A stretch of DNA of 40,637 nt, from positions 1-40,637 of the IMG/VR virus record IMGVR_UViG_3300013006_000061. The stretch is one strand, 5' to 3'. The notes under the pieces are model-generated. The model ran no database searches and was not told where the DNA came from. It saw only the letters and a list, made by a program, of their open reading frames with translations. This DNA is from a virus. Positions 1 through 8,751 of the stretch are shown here, in pieces (within the stretch, counting starts at the first letter, position 1; every line of letters begins with the position of its first letter). Position numbers and translations under genes: made by a program.

Positions 1-549
1 CAGACCACGGCCCCATGGGGCAGGTCGACAACCCATTTTGTAATTCCACCGGTAGAAGTCGTGGTATTCATGGAGACCTAACATGAAGCCTGTCGCTCGC
101 ATGTCCAGCGGATTCTCTGCAGCGGTAGCGGATAGCATCAATACTGGGTACTTCTTAGACCCTGTAAGTATCTTGGCATTAACGCTTGTGGCTCCTTTGC
201 ATCGATGTACCTCGTCAAAAATTAAAAGTTTCGCTCCCCTGAAAGCCCACTCCCAACTCTTCGCGTCGTTCCATTTTCCCAGCTTTGTCTTACCAGTCTT
301 TAACTTTTCGTAATTGATTACTTCGTGTTTAACTTCGCCTCGATCGAGCCACTCACGCCACGATGGGATGACTGCTTTCGGACAGACGACGATGACGTCT
401 GCTCTTAATTGTTGGGCTAACCAGACCGCTTTAGCCGTCTTACCCGTGCCAGTATCGCTGGCGTCGAGGGCTACGTTATTTTTCTGAAGGCTTTGTAATA
501 ACGCTTCCGCTCCCGGTTTCTGCCACTCGAACAATGTGATGTCTGCCAT
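1..549 (-). CDS. SNF2/DEAD-type helicase, N-terminal part (cut by window edge)
   Basis: Reading leftward from an ATG at 549, 183 codons run open to the window edge, so only the N-terminal part is present. A Q-motif-like start (LFEWQKPGAEALL), Walker A (SDTGTGKT, about residues 33-40), Walker B/motif II (LLIFDEVHR) and motif III (LSATAAENP) identify a superfamily 2 ATPase. The layout resembles SNF2-like helicases of phage replication modules, which use ATP to move on duplex DNA. Its first 74 bases lie inside the end of the RuvC-like gene in another frame. I keep this start because the Q-motif-like segment lies in the overlap and no later Met precedes Walker A. The specific substrate cannot be told from this fragment. 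Confidence 0.85.
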   Translation of the reverse strand, partial: MADITLFEWQKPGAEALLQSLQKNNVALDASDTGTGKTAKAVWLAQQLRADVIVVCPKAVIPSWREWLDRGEVKHEVINYEKLKTGKTKLGKWNDAKSWEWAFRGAKLLIFDEVHRCKGATSVNAKILTGSKKYPVLMLSATAAENPLDMRATGFMLGLHEYHDFYRWNYKMGCRPAPWGRGL

Positions 550-976
550 ATTCGAGTATCAATAGTGCATCCGCCGTGGACAATGTCACGCTTAAATTTG
601 GAAATCTTCTTTGGGCTTCAGCTTTCAGTTTATTCTTCCATTCCGTCTTGCTAGCCATCCCCTTGCTATTCCCCAAACTCAATGCCTTCTGCCACGCTTG
701 CGGACGAACCATTTCGATTCTAAACCCCAGCGTCATCGAGACACCTAAGATAAAACCGAATCCACGACCGAAATTAAACATCGCCGATCCGGGACTTCCC
801 GCCCCACCTACGTACCCACCTACTTGTTCGATGACAATAACATCGTGATAAGTCCGCAAACTCTTTAGTTTATCCAGCACATCTCCTTCAGTCTCAGGCA
901 TCTTTACGGCATCGACCATACCGTTAACAGTTATGGATGCGATACCTCCGCTTGCTCCGGGATCAATAGCTACCAT
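476..976 (-). CDS. RuvC-like Holliday junction resolvase / RNase H-fold nuclease
   Basis: A 166-residue protein, the usual size of RuvC-type resolvases. It starts MVAIDPGASGG, the first acidic strand of the RNase H fold with a catalytic Asp in the DPG motif. VIVIEQVGGYVGG supplies the middle Glu, and STADALLILEYGRHH near the C-terminus supplies the last Asp in the usual D-A-L-L setting. Phage members cut branched DNA during replication and packaging. It is the first gene of the leftward unit, diverging from terminase, and its 3' end overlaps the helicase start by 74 bases, so the two are probably co-transcribed. Confidence in the fold is high; whether it is a junction resolvase or another RNase H-like nuclease is inference. 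Confidence 0.8.
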   Translation of the reverse strand: MVAIDPGASGGIASITVNGMVDAVKMPETEGDVLDKLKSLRTYHDVIVIEQVGGYVGGAGSPGSAMFNFGRGFGFILGVSMTLGFRIEMVRPQAWQKALSLGNSKGMASKTEWKNKLKAEAQRRFPNLSVTLSTADALLILEYGRHHIVRVAETGSGSVITKPSEK

Positions 977-1034
977 CTAGATTATCTCTTATAAAAAGAG
1001 TGGATTGCCAAGGGGATTCTGTTACCATCAGGTA
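977..1034. promoter_or_regulatory. Divergent control region with a palindrome
   Basis: This short gap separates the leftward RuvC/helicase unit from the rightward terminase-portal unit, so promoters for both directions probably lie here or just inside the genes. It holds a perfect inverted repeat, CTCTT-ATAAA-AAGAG (986-1000), and the AT-rich words TATAAA and (other strand) GATAAT that could serve as -10 elements. No convincing -35 boxes were seen. An operator or a weak hairpin is equally possible. Confidence 0.3.
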
Positions 1035-2732
1035 ATGTCCCAAATCGAGAAGTATGGCCGAATGTGGCCCGAAGGGGCTACAGCACTTACAATCGAGTTA
1101 TTGTCCTTTCGAGAGGGTTTAACTCCAGAGCAAGGAGGTCTTGGTAAAGAACAGCACTTTTGGAATGTGGTCGAGATGTTGTGGCCGTACCACCCCAAAA
1201 AGAACCCTCAAGGTTTTCAACGCAATCCGTGGGCGGATGAGCAGATCGTCGAGCTTTGTAAGTGGAACTATCTTGGCATCTCTGGGCCTAAGTCATCAGC
1301 TAAGACTGAAGTGGTTGGGTTGTGGGGATTAGTTAATTGGTACTCTGCCCCATTCGACACGTTAGTTTTGGTCACCACTACGTCAGTTCGCGAGGCTCGT
1401 AAGCGTATGTGGGGTCGAGTCCGCGAACGCCACATGCAGGCGAAAGTGATGCCCGGAAAGCTGGTCGACTCAATGGGCAAGCTTGTGCTGGAAGAAGGTA
1501 GTAGTGATCGGTCTAGTATCACACTTGTTCCGTCTGCAAAGGATAAAGAAAAAGAAGCTTCCGAGAAGTTGCTTGGTCTAAAGAACAAACGAGTATTCCT
1601 TTTGATTGACGAGGCTACGGATGTATCCCCCGCCATCTTCGAAGCCACAGCCAATCTTTCAGCTAACCCCTTCTTCCAATGCGTGGCCTGCGGTAACTTC
1701 AATTCGGCTTACGATCCCTTTGGCCAGTTCGTTACCCCTAAAGATGGGTGGCAGTCCATCACAGTCGACGAAGGTGGTTGGGAGACCAAAGACGGTTTTT
1801 GCTTACACTTGGATGGGGAGAAGACACCTAACCTAGATCACGACGATAAGTGGCCCTTCTTGCTTACGGGTAAGAAACTAGAAGAGGACAGAAAACGCCT
1901 CGGTGAGAATTCTCTGTCTTACTGGCGGTTTATCCGTTCGTTCCCCGCTCCCGCGGGTTCGGAGGAGAACATCTACAGCGAGGCCGACCTCCGTAAGTTC
2001 GAAGCCCATAAGCCAGCCATGTGGGTCGGGGCTAAACAACCCGTTGCTGTAGCTGGATTCGATCCTGGGTTTACTAGCGGTGGTGATAGGTCTGTTTTAT
2101 TTCTCGGTAAGTACGGAGAGACCGACGCCGGCATGACAGTCCATTTCGACAAGTACGTGGAACTTCAAGAGAACTCCTCGCTAAAGGATAATCCTCGCAA
2201 TTACCAGATTGCTCAGTTGTTAAAGCAAGAGTGCGAGAAGTATGGTGTTCTCCCTCGATACCTAGCGGTCGACGCCACGGGAGCGGGAGACCCTTTGTGC
2301 GACATCATATCGACTATATGGAGTCCGTCTGTTCTTCGGGTTAAGTTCTCCGAGAGACCCAGCAATATGCCTGTTAGCAAAAGCTCCCGCATGAAGGCCG
2401 ACGAGTCTTATGGGAACAGGGTATCCGAGCTTTGGTACGTAGGGCGGGAGTTCTTGAGGGCTGGGCAGGTTAGGGGTGTAACTATTGATTTAGCCAGAGA
2501 ACTTGTGGCTAGGCAGTATCGCACAGCCGAGCGGGGTAAAATCTTTGTTGAGTCCAAGAGGGACATGAAGTCTAGGTTCGGAAGATCACCCGATATAGCT
2601 GATGCAGCCTTTCTTATGCTGGATGTATGCCGTCAAAGGGCTAACGCCATAGCTGGGACTACTGTGGCTGGGGGTGGCAAGTATAAGGATTTCTTGGCCT
2701 TTACCAAAAAAGTGGATGCCTTATATTCTTGA
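1035..2732 (+). CDS. terL: Terminase large subunit (DNA packaging ATPase/nuclease)
   Basis: The motor that pumps DNA into the prohead and cuts concatemers. Counting from the ATG at 1035 (565 residues), Walker A reads GPKSSAKT (about 84-91) and Walker B VFLLIDEAT (about 187-195). The C-terminal RNase H-like nuclease shows GFDPGFTSGGDR (about 341-352), YLAVDATGAGD (about 409-419) and PDIADAAF (about 519-526), each carrying an acidic residue expected at a metal site. An in-frame TTG at 1005 would add ten residues; neither start has a good ribosome binding site. Portal follows 35 bases later. I did not see a small-terminase gene in the window. Length and motif order are normal for the family. Confidence 0.95.
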   Translation: MSQIEKYGRMWPEGATALTIELLSFREGLTPEQGGLGKEQHFWNVVEMLWPYHPKKNPQGFQRNPWADEQIVELCKWNYLGISGPKSSAKTEVVGLWGLVNWYSAPFDTLVLVTTTSVREARKRMWGRVRERHMQAKVMPGKLVDSMGKLVLEEGSSDRSSITLVPSAKDKEKEASEKLLGLKNKRVFLLIDEATDVSPAIFEATANLSANPFFQCVACGNFNSAYDPFGQFVTPKDGWQSITVDEGGWETKDGFCLHLDGEKTPNLDHDDKWPFLLTGKKLEEDRKRLGENSLSYWRFIRSFPAPAGSEENIYSEADLRKFEAHKPAMWVGAKQPVAVAGFDPGFTSGGDRSVLFLGKYGETDAGMTVHFDKYVELQENSSLKDNPRNYQIAQLLKQECEKYGVLPRYLAVDATGAGDPLCDIISTIWSPSVLRVKFSERPSNMPVSKSSRMKADESYGNRVSELWYVGREFLRAGQVRGVTIDLARELVARQYRTAERGKIFVESKRDMKSRFGRSPDIADAAFLMLDVCRQRANAIAGTTVAGGGKYKDFLAFTKKVDALYS

Positions 2733-2767
2733 CCCGAGGCAAGTAATTGAGTACGTAGGAGTTTAAC

Positions 2768-5059
2768 GTGGATCAGAACCTAGAGACAATCTCCCCAGAG
2801 GGTCGGCCACCCAAAACAAGGCTCAAAGATGCTCAATCAGCTTTTGCGATCTATACAAATCTTACTGACGCAGACGTTGAGAGTGCAGCGCAACGGGTGC
2901 GTGTCCAAGCGATGCTCGACGGTGAGCCACCGTACAATCCGTCCACTCTGCGGAATCTCGGCCAGTCTTATCGTTCGAATCTAAATTTCTTGGAGGCTTC
3001 GGCTGACTTAGAATACGCCCTCTCGGCCTATTCTGATTTGGTTAACGGCGTCCCAATGTTGGCTCAAGTAAAGACCAAGTTTGGCGACGCGACTCAACGT
3101 GGCAATTACGGCCAGATTATCTCCGAAGAGTTCGACCGAGTTCTACGCAAAGACTGGGACGAGTTCTTCTATAACCAGCAAAGGCTGGCTCACGAGTTTG
3201 TTGCCTATGGCGTCGGCTTCGCCTTCTTTGACGATGACACCGATTGGCGTTGGAAGGTCGCAGGACTTAGGGATTTCTACTTACCCCGTGGTATTCCAGC
3301 TACTGATAGCCGTATCGAATTCTGTTGCGCCCGTCGTTCTTACTACGCTCACGAACTTTACCAGCATATTAAAGACCCGAAAGCCGCTAGGGCCGTTGGT
3401 TGGGATATAGAAGAAACTCGTAGGGCAATCATCAATGCTGTCCCAGCCGATGTTTCTGGGACAAGGCTCGAATGGGAAGAGATCCAAGTAATGTTGAAAG
3501 ACAATGATCTTTCACTTTCTTTCGCCCGTTCTGCTGAGATTCAGACTGTCCACTATTATGTGTTGGAGTTCGACGGAAGGGTGACTCACGCAATCGGACT
3601 CCGCGATGGCTCTAACCAGAATTTCCTTTTCCGCAAAGACAATCGTTTCGCAAATATCAACGAGGCTTTAGTGATGTTTACCTACGGTATCGGCACGAAT
3701 GGCAACTTGCATTCAGTCCGAGGATTGGCCTACAAGATTTATCCGCACATCCAAGTCAATAATCGTTTGCGTAACGCTATCATCGACTCGACCTTGTTGT
3801 CGACTTCAGTAATGATTCAGCCACAGACGATGGATGACTTGCAGAATCTTACTATTGCCTACAACGGTCCCATGGCGATTCTCCCCCCGAATCTCAACAT
3901 TGTTGAGCGGACTTCCCCGAATCTTGCCAACAACGCTTTGCCGATTGCTCAAGAGCTTTCGACTATTCGTAGGAATAATACTGGGAGTTATGCTTCCCAA
4001 GTTGTAAGCTCCGCATCGCAGGAGCGTACTGCAACTGAAGTCAGCGCCCAGCTAGAGAAGGAAGCGGTGCTTTCTACACAGGCACAGAATTTCTATTACG
4101 TCCCATGGGGTAAACTTCTTAAAGAACAGTTCCGTCGTCTCGCTTTAAGCAATTGGAGAGAAGCCCAACCTGGTGGCGATATTGCCCTAGAGTTCCACAG
4201 ACGTCTCCGTGAACGTGGAGTCCCCATGCAAGCGCTTAAAGAAGTCTACGACGTTACCCCCATGAAAGCTGTTGGTTATGGTAGTGCTCAAGCCCGATTG
4301 CTGGCATACAACGAATTCATGCAGATGTTGCCGATGCTCGACGAGACAGGTCGCGCGAATGTTATTCGGGATCGAGTTGCCGTCCGTGTCGGTTACGATC
4401 AGGTTGATCGTTACGCTTCCCCGAGTGCTGTGCCCCCAAGGTTGCCTATCGACGCCAAGATTGCTGAGCTTGAGAACGACTCTATGCAGAGTGGCCGAAG
4501 CGTCACCGTACAACCCGGTGAGAACCACGCAGTTCATTTGCAGATCCACGCAATGGATTCTGTTCGATTCCTACAAGCGCTACAGGACAACGCTGTCCCC
4601 CCTATCGAAGCATACAAATATCTCTCCCTTTCCGGACCGCATATGGCCGCTCACCTTCAACAAATTTCTTCCGATGTTAGTCGTCAAGCCGCCGTCGGCC
4701 AATACAAAGATATCATCAATAAGATCAATCAAGCTGTTCAGAGACTTGGCGAAGGTCTTGCCCGCGAACAAAGGCAACAGCAGGAGGCCATGGCAAAGAT
4801 GCAACAGAAACAATTGCAAGACGCTATGCAGATGCAGGTTGATGATGTTAAGGGCAAGTTGCAGGCCGAATACGCAGTTAAGATTGCTAAAGTACAGGCA
4901 GACGCTCAGATTGATAGAGCAGCTTCGGACGCCAAGATTGCGATCAAGAGCGAAGAAGCTCGCCAACGTATGGCTCTTCGTGACGCACAGACAGCTCAAC
5001 GTTTACGAGCCCAATCTGAAAGGAATCGTTTAACCGCCGAAAAGAAAAGACTTGCTTAA
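2768..5059 (+). CDS. Portal protein (head-tail connector)
   Basis: A 763-residue protein directly after terminase, the classic portal position and a typical size for podovirus portals. It begins at a GTG with AGGAG six bases upstream. The body is rich in Asn, Tyr and acidic residues; there are no membrane segments. The last 120 residues are strongly helical, Gln/Ala/Arg rich and predicted coiled coil (from about LGEGLAREQRQQQEAM onward), a tail often seen in portals with a long C-terminal barrel or crown. Portals form the dodecameric ring through which DNA passes. Assignment rests on position, length and general character rather than on one diagnostic motif. Confidence 0.85.
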   Translation: MDQNLETISPEGRPPKTRLKDAQSAFAIYTNLTDADVESAAQRVRVQAMLDGEPPYNPSTLRNLGQSYRSNLNFLEASADLEYALSAYSDLVNGVPMLAQVKTKFGDATQRGNYGQIISEEFDRVLRKDWDEFFYNQQRLAHEFVAYGVGFAFFDDDTDWRWKVAGLRDFYLPRGIPATDSRIEFCCARRSYYAHELYQHIKDPKAARAVGWDIEETRRAIINAVPADVSGTRLEWEEIQVMLKDNDLSLSFARSAEIQTVHYYVLEFDGRVTHAIGLRDGSNQNFLFRKDNRFANINEALVMFTYGIGTNGNLHSVRGLAYKIYPHIQVNNRLRNAIIDSTLLSTSVMIQPQTMDDLQNLTIAYNGPMAILPPNLNIVERTSPNLANNALPIAQELSTIRRNNTGSYASQVVSSASQERTATEVSAQLEKEAVLSTQAQNFYYVPWGKLLKEQFRRLALSNWREAQPGGDIALEFHRRLRERGVPMQALKEVYDVTPMKAVGYGSAQARLLAYNEFMQMLPMLDETGRANVIRDRVAVRVGYDQVDRYASPSAVPPRLPIDAKIAELENDSMQSGRSVTVQPGENHAVHLQIHAMDSVRFLQALQDNAVPPIEAYKYLSLSGPHMAAHLQQISSDVSRQAAVGQYKDIINKINQAVQRLGEGLAREQRQQQEAMAKMQQKQLQDAMQMQVDDVKGKLQAEYAVKIAKVQADAQIDRAASDAKIAIKSEEARQRMALRDAQTAQRLRAQSERNRLTAEKKRLA

Positions 5060-5086
5060 TTTCCGGATTCTGCGACAAACATAGGA

Positions 5087-5374
5087 ATGACTTTCCAAGA
5101 GTGGAGTAAGCGCGACGACTACGTAAAGCTTTGGGAAAAGACGTGGCAGGAGCCACACATGCGGGCGGGCTTAACGGCTTTAATCCATCTCGGTATCCCT
5201 CAAGTTAGTATTTTGACTCCGGCAACAACCAATGGAGAGAGTATCAATATTCGAGCTCTTGCCCATTCGAGAACTGAAGGTTGGTTCGCTGCTGTGAAAG
5301 CAATTGAACTTCTCAAGACACCCACTAATGAGCAACAAGAGTTGCCAGGTCCTTGGGAAGACGCAACCAGATAA
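5087..5374 (+). CDS. Small conserved-type protein between portal and scaffold
   Basis: A 95-residue soluble protein starting MTFQEWSKRDDYV, with AGGA immediately before the ATG. It lies 27 bases after portal and 17 before the scaffold candidate, inside the head-assembly operon. The N-terminus is mixed charged and aromatic; the middle (ALIHLGIPQVSILTP and INIRALAHSRTEGWFAAVKAIELL) looks like a compact alpha/beta fold. I do not recognise the family. Position suggests a head-assembly helper or packaging accessory protein, but nothing in the sequence proves it. Confidence 0.75.
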   Translation: MTFQEWSKRDDYVKLWEKTWQEPHMRAGLTALIHLGIPQVSILTPATTNGESINIRALAHSRTEGWFAAVKAIELLKTPTNEQQELPGPWEDATR

Positions 5375-5391
5375 AATAAGAAAACAAATAT

Positions 5392-6675
5392 ATGGCAACA
5401 AATTCTGATATCGGATCTCTCGGAGAAGCTCTTAACTCAGCTCTCGGAAATTCGGAGGCTCCCTTGGCTTCCGCTACTCCCCTTTCCCAAAACCCGGTTA
5501 TCGAACCTGTTGCTACCCCAGCTCCCGCTACAGCTCCAGTTACCGAGGCTAACACCGCTGTTACAGCTCCAGCAGAAGCCGTCAAAGAGACTGAGGCCAA
5601 ACCCGTTGAAACAGATCTGGCTAAAACCCCCGAGATCAAAACGCCTTCCAAACTGATTGACTCTTTACTTACTCCTGAATCGGAAAAAACCAAAACTGTC
5701 GCAAGGGCAGAAGGCGAACTTACCGAAGAAGAAAAACTTCCCGGAAAAGCAACTAACTCTGCTAACTCTGCTTTTGCCGCTAAAGCGAGGGCATTGAAAG
5801 CTGCTGAGCAGGAACTTGCAACTCTTAAACAAGAGCTTGATAAGTCTCGCAACGCTGGTAATGCAGAAGCCTCATCGGAAGTTCAGAGCATCAAATCCGA
5901 ATTGGAAGAAGCTCGCAAGTTAGTTTCAGATTACGAGAGCCAACTTTCCTTGGTCAGGGTCGAATCAACTCGTGAGTACAAACGCACCATTAGCGAACCC
6001 TTGGCTAAAGCCGAGAAGGGTTTGGCGGATTCCATAGCTGGTTACGAAGGTCTTAACGTGAAAGATGTCCTGAAAGTGTTGGACATCAAAGACCCAGCCC
6101 AACGCAGGGCTGAATTTAAAGATGTGATGAACGGGGTAGACGCCATGGATGCTTGGGCAGTTAAGACTAAGTTGGATGAGATTGAACAGCTCCGCTCCAA
6201 AAAAGATGATATGCTCAAGACTGCTAATGATACTTTAGCTCAGATTGAGAGACAAGAAACGGCAGCCGAGCAAGAAGCTAGGTTGACTTTCGACAAGCAA
6301 GCCGACGTTGCTTTTGAGAATACTTGGGGTCAGTTCGAAGACTCTTTCCCAATCCTAAAGCGGGGGCAGACCCCAGAATGGGATAACACCATCAAGGCTC
6401 TTCGTGAGCAGGCGGTTTATTTGGACAAGCAACCGCTCGACCACCAGCAACGTGCCACTCTCACGTACCAAGCCGTCTTGTTCCCTCTTGCTGTTCAGGT
6501 TGTACGTGACCTTACGGAGAAGAGCAATGCAACTATCTCTGATCTTAAAGCTCAGTTGCAGAAGTTCCAAGCAGCTACTCCGGCAGCAGGAGCAGGCACG
6601 AATAATTCCCAGTCCGCTGGGTTGCCCTCTACCGTTGGGTTCCTAGAAGCTCTCGAAAAGTCGATGGGGCGATAA
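5392..6675 (+). CDS. Probable scaffolding protein
   Basis: A 427-residue acidic protein located between portal and capsid, the normal scaffold position. Residues 20-90 are a Pro/Ala/Thr/Glu-rich disordered region; about 125-190 and 265-305 are heptad-like coiled coils (AAEQELATLKQELDKS, EIEQLRSKKDDMLKTAND). There is no protease motif. Scaffolds of this build line the prohead interior and leave before DNA fills it. The start has no Shine-Dalgarno sequence, only an A-rich leader before ATATATG. The stop overlaps the next gene's ATG (TAATG). Identification is by position and composition. Confidence 0.75.
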   Translation: MATNSDIGSLGEALNSALGNSEAPLASATPLSQNPVIEPVATPAPATAPVTEANTAVTAPAEAVKETEAKPVETDLAKTPEIKTPSKLIDSLLTPESEKTKTVARAEGELTEEEKLPGKATNSANSAFAAKARALKAAEQELATLKQELDKSRNAGNAEASSEVQSIKSELEEARKLVSDYESQLSLVRVESTREYKRTISEPLAKAEKGLADSIAGYEGLNVKDVLKVLDIKDPAQRRAEFKDVMNGVDAMDAWAVKTKLDEIEQLRSKKDDMLKTANDTLAQIERQETAAEQEARLTFDKQADVAFENTWGQFEDSFPILKRGQTPEWDNTIKALREQAVYLDKQPLDHQQRATLTYQAVLFPLAVQVVRDLTEKSNATISDLKAQLQKFQAATPAAGAGTNNSQSAGLPSTVGFLEALEKSMGR

Positions 6676-7433
6676 TGCTAGTCGTACTGCCAGTCGGTCC
6701 TCAGGATCGGGAGCAGGCGATTCGTTGGCTTAACTGGGTTGAGGAACTTGGTGGCATTGGTAGTCATCGCTTGATGGTTGCGTGTGCCCGTAGAGTTCCC
6801 AATCCTACCGAGCTTAGCCGTTCTTACGAATTGTACGTACCCCACGACGAAGACGAGCGTGGCTGGCCTATGAGCCCTAATCATTTGTTTAAGCGGGTTG
6901 CCCAACATATTACTTGGGGGCCAAATCCAGAGGCGTACTTCTGGTGCGAACCAGACTGTATACCCTTGGCGCCAGGATGGCTCGATCTTCTAGATTCCGA
7001 GTATCGCACCTGCGGTCAGTATTTCATGGGTGCTCAGGTCAATGTTCAGAATACTCCGGAGCACATGAGCGGAAACGCTATCTACCCAAAGAATGTCATG
7101 GAGCGGGCATTTAATTTGATTCATGCCGATCTTGCCGCTTTTGACGTTGTCGGTGCTGAGCAGATTGTTGGCCAAGCCCATTGGACGAAATCGATTCAGC
7201 ATGTTTGGCGTAAAGACGAGGGGCGTAACTTCACCTTCCCCGATCAGGCCAGCGTCGATGCTATGGTTAGTAAGGAAGCTTTGTTGTTCCACCAGAATAA
7301 GGACGGCACATTGATTGAAAGACTTCGTGAACGCCGGATGCCAAAGAAGGTAGAAGTAGTAGAGATTCCTGAGGCTAAACCGAAAAAACGTAAAATGCGT
7401 AGGAAACCTGAAAGTGAAAATCCTACCGAATAA
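6675..7433 (+). CDS. Glycosyltransferase-like protein (GT-A type)
   Basis: A 252-residue protein beginning MLVVLPVGPQDREQAIRWL, a first beta strand and helix typical of GT-A glycosyltransferases. YFWCEPDCIPLAPGWLD (about 88-104) supplies an E-P-D version of the metal- and nucleotide-sugar-binding DxD site. The last 35 residues are very basic (KPKKRKMRRKPE), perhaps a tether. It overlaps the scaffold stop by one base and runs 20 bases into the methyltransferase gene, so the genes are translationally coupled. It would transfer a sugar from a nucleotide donor to an unknown acceptor; the capsid is an attractive candidate because of location. No membrane segment is present. Confidence 0.75.
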   Translation: MLVVLPVGPQDREQAIRWLNWVEELGGIGSHRLMVACARRVPNPTELSRSYELYVPHDEDERGWPMSPNHLFKRVAQHITWGPNPEAYFWCEPDCIPLAPGWLDLLDSEYRTCGQYFMGAQVNVQNTPEHMSGNAIYPKNVMERAFNLIHADLAAFDVVGAEQIVGQAHWTKSIQHVWRKDEGRNFTFPDQASVDAMVSKEALLFHQNKDGTLIERLRERRMPKKVEVVEIPEAKPKKRKMRRKPESENPTE

Positions 7434-8067
7434 CGTCGCGGTACTAGAAAACGATTCGCATATTTCCCGCTGGGTCGAAGAGACCGGGAAGTTGGATCAC
7501 GACGAGTATTCTCTACCGATTATCTTAAAGCATATCAAGGATGGCGATTACGTCGTCGACGCTGGGGCATTCATTGGTGACCACACCGTTGCCTATGTTA
7601 GGGCTGTAGGTTCTACTGGAAGAGTCTACGCCTTTGAGCCAAACATATCGGCGTACGAATGCCTAGTTTATAATTGTCCCTCCGCCATAACCGTTAAGGC
7701 TGGGCTTAGCGATAAACTAGGTAGCGAATCCTTTGCCGTTTTGGATAATGCTGGATCGAGTCGGATAACTGATTCTGGTGATAAAGTTGTTTTTGTTGTG
7801 ACCTTGGACTCTTACGATTTACCTAGGCTTGATTTCTTTAAGTTGGACGTGGAGGGTTTTGAGGTATCAGCTTTGAAGGGTTCCAAGAAAACAATCACGA
7901 AGCATCGTCCGGTTATGTGGATCGAGGTTAACGAACACGCTTTACAGCAACGAGGCGAATCACCAATCTCATTAATTACTTATCTACGATCTGAACTTGG
8001 GTACGAATTACAATCATTTCCGCCCGAGGAAGGACCTCAATACGATCTTTTATGCAAGCCTCTGTAG
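7414..8067 (+). CDS. FkbM-family SAM-dependent methyltransferase
   Basis: A 217-residue class I methyltransferase. Motif I reads YVVDAGAFIGDHTVAY (about 46-61), the acidic ribose-binding position is in VYAFEPN (about 71-77), and FFKLDVEGFEVSALKG (about 141-156) is the hallmark of the FkbM family, which usually O-methylates sugars or similar small molecules. It starts at a GTG, 20 bases inside the preceding glycosyltransferase gene, and ends 16 bases inside the following one. The setting between two glycosyltransferases argues that it methylates the sugar they add. Family assignment is firm; the substrate is inferred. Confidence 0.88.
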   Translation: MKILPNNVAVLENDSHISRWVEETGKLDHDEYSLPIILKHIKDGDYVVDAGAFIGDHTVAYVRAVGSTGRVYAFEPNISAYECLVYNCPSAITVKAGLSDKLGSESFAVLDNAGSSRITDSGDKVVFVVTLDSYDLPRLDFFKLDVEGFEVSALKGSKKTITKHRPVMWIEVNEHALQQRGESPISLITYLRSELGYELQSFPPEEGPQYDLLCKPL

Positions 8068-8747
8068 ACCTATTCATTCGTAGCTATAAGAAAGACTTCG
8101 AGTGGCTTTCCTATTGCCTGAAGTCCTGCGCTAAGTCAGCCAAGGGTTTTCGCCAGATCCATATTGTCGTACCTCATGGTGACCAGCACGAGTTGAACCA
8201 CCTGACTTTGGAGAAAGTACATATCTGCCCTAGGTACGCAGAGGACTACTTGGGCCAGCAGGTTACCAAACTAAACGCTGACTTGTACTCCGATGCCGAT
8301 TTTATCTGCCATATCGATTCCGATACTGTCTGGTTGCACGACGTATCCCCAAAGAATTTCATCCACAATGGAAAAGCTATCTTGTACTACGAGCCATACG
8401 ACAAGATTGGAGAGTGTCCTTGGCAACCAATCATAGAAGAAGCCGTTGGCTGGAAGCCGGAGTTTGAGTTTATGCGTAGGCCACCACATACGTTCCCTAG
8501 GTGGATATACAAAGAGATGAGAGACCATCTTCAAGCCACTCATAAAGTGCCTTTTGACACTTTCGTTTCTACTCGCCCAGACCGAAGGTTCAGCGAGTAT
8601 AATACCTTAGGGGCATACGCTTGGAAGCACCACAGAGATAAGTTTGATTGGCGATACCCCGAACGGGATAAACCTACCGTTAGACAGTTTTGGTCTTGGG
8701 GTGGTATAGATTCTAACCGGGAAGAATTAAACAAACTTTTAGTATAG
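8052..8747 (+). CDS. Glycosyltransferase with DSD motif (DUF6492-like)
   Basis: A 231-residue protein starting MQASVDLFIRSYKKDFEWL, a pattern common in GT-A enzymes of the DUF6492 type (from memory). FICHIDSDTVWLHDV (about 84-98) contains a clear DxD metal site. The C-terminal part (RRPPHTFPRWIY, RRFSEYNTLGAYAW) resembles acceptor-side motifs of polysaccharide glycosyltransferases. It overlaps the FkbM gene by 16 bases and is the last member of the trio before the capsid leader. Acceptor and sugar are unknown; capsid or tail decoration, or modification of a host glycan, are both possible. Confidence 0.78.
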   Translation: MQASVDLFIRSYKKDFEWLSYCLKSCAKSAKGFRQIHIVVPHGDQHELNHLTLEKVHICPRYAEDYLGQQVTKLNADLYSDADFICHIDSDTVWLHDVSPKNFIHNGKAILYYEPYDKIGECPWQPIIEEAVGWKPEFEFMRRPPHTFPRWIYKEMRDHLQATHKVPFDTFVSTRPDRRFSEYNTLGAYAWKHHRDKFDWRYPERDKPTVRQFWSWGGIDSNREELNKLLV

Positions 8748-8751
8748 GGTC

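Noticed and set aside
4272-5033. A 253-codon rightward frame inside portal
   Set aside because: It is a shadow of the portal's C-terminal coiled-coil coding region; product rich in Arg, Cys and Ser with no domain.
5325-5852. A 175-codon leftward frame over the scaffold start
   Set aside because: Ser/Ala/Val-rich mirror of the Pro/Ala/Glu-rich scaffold N-terminus; no start signal.
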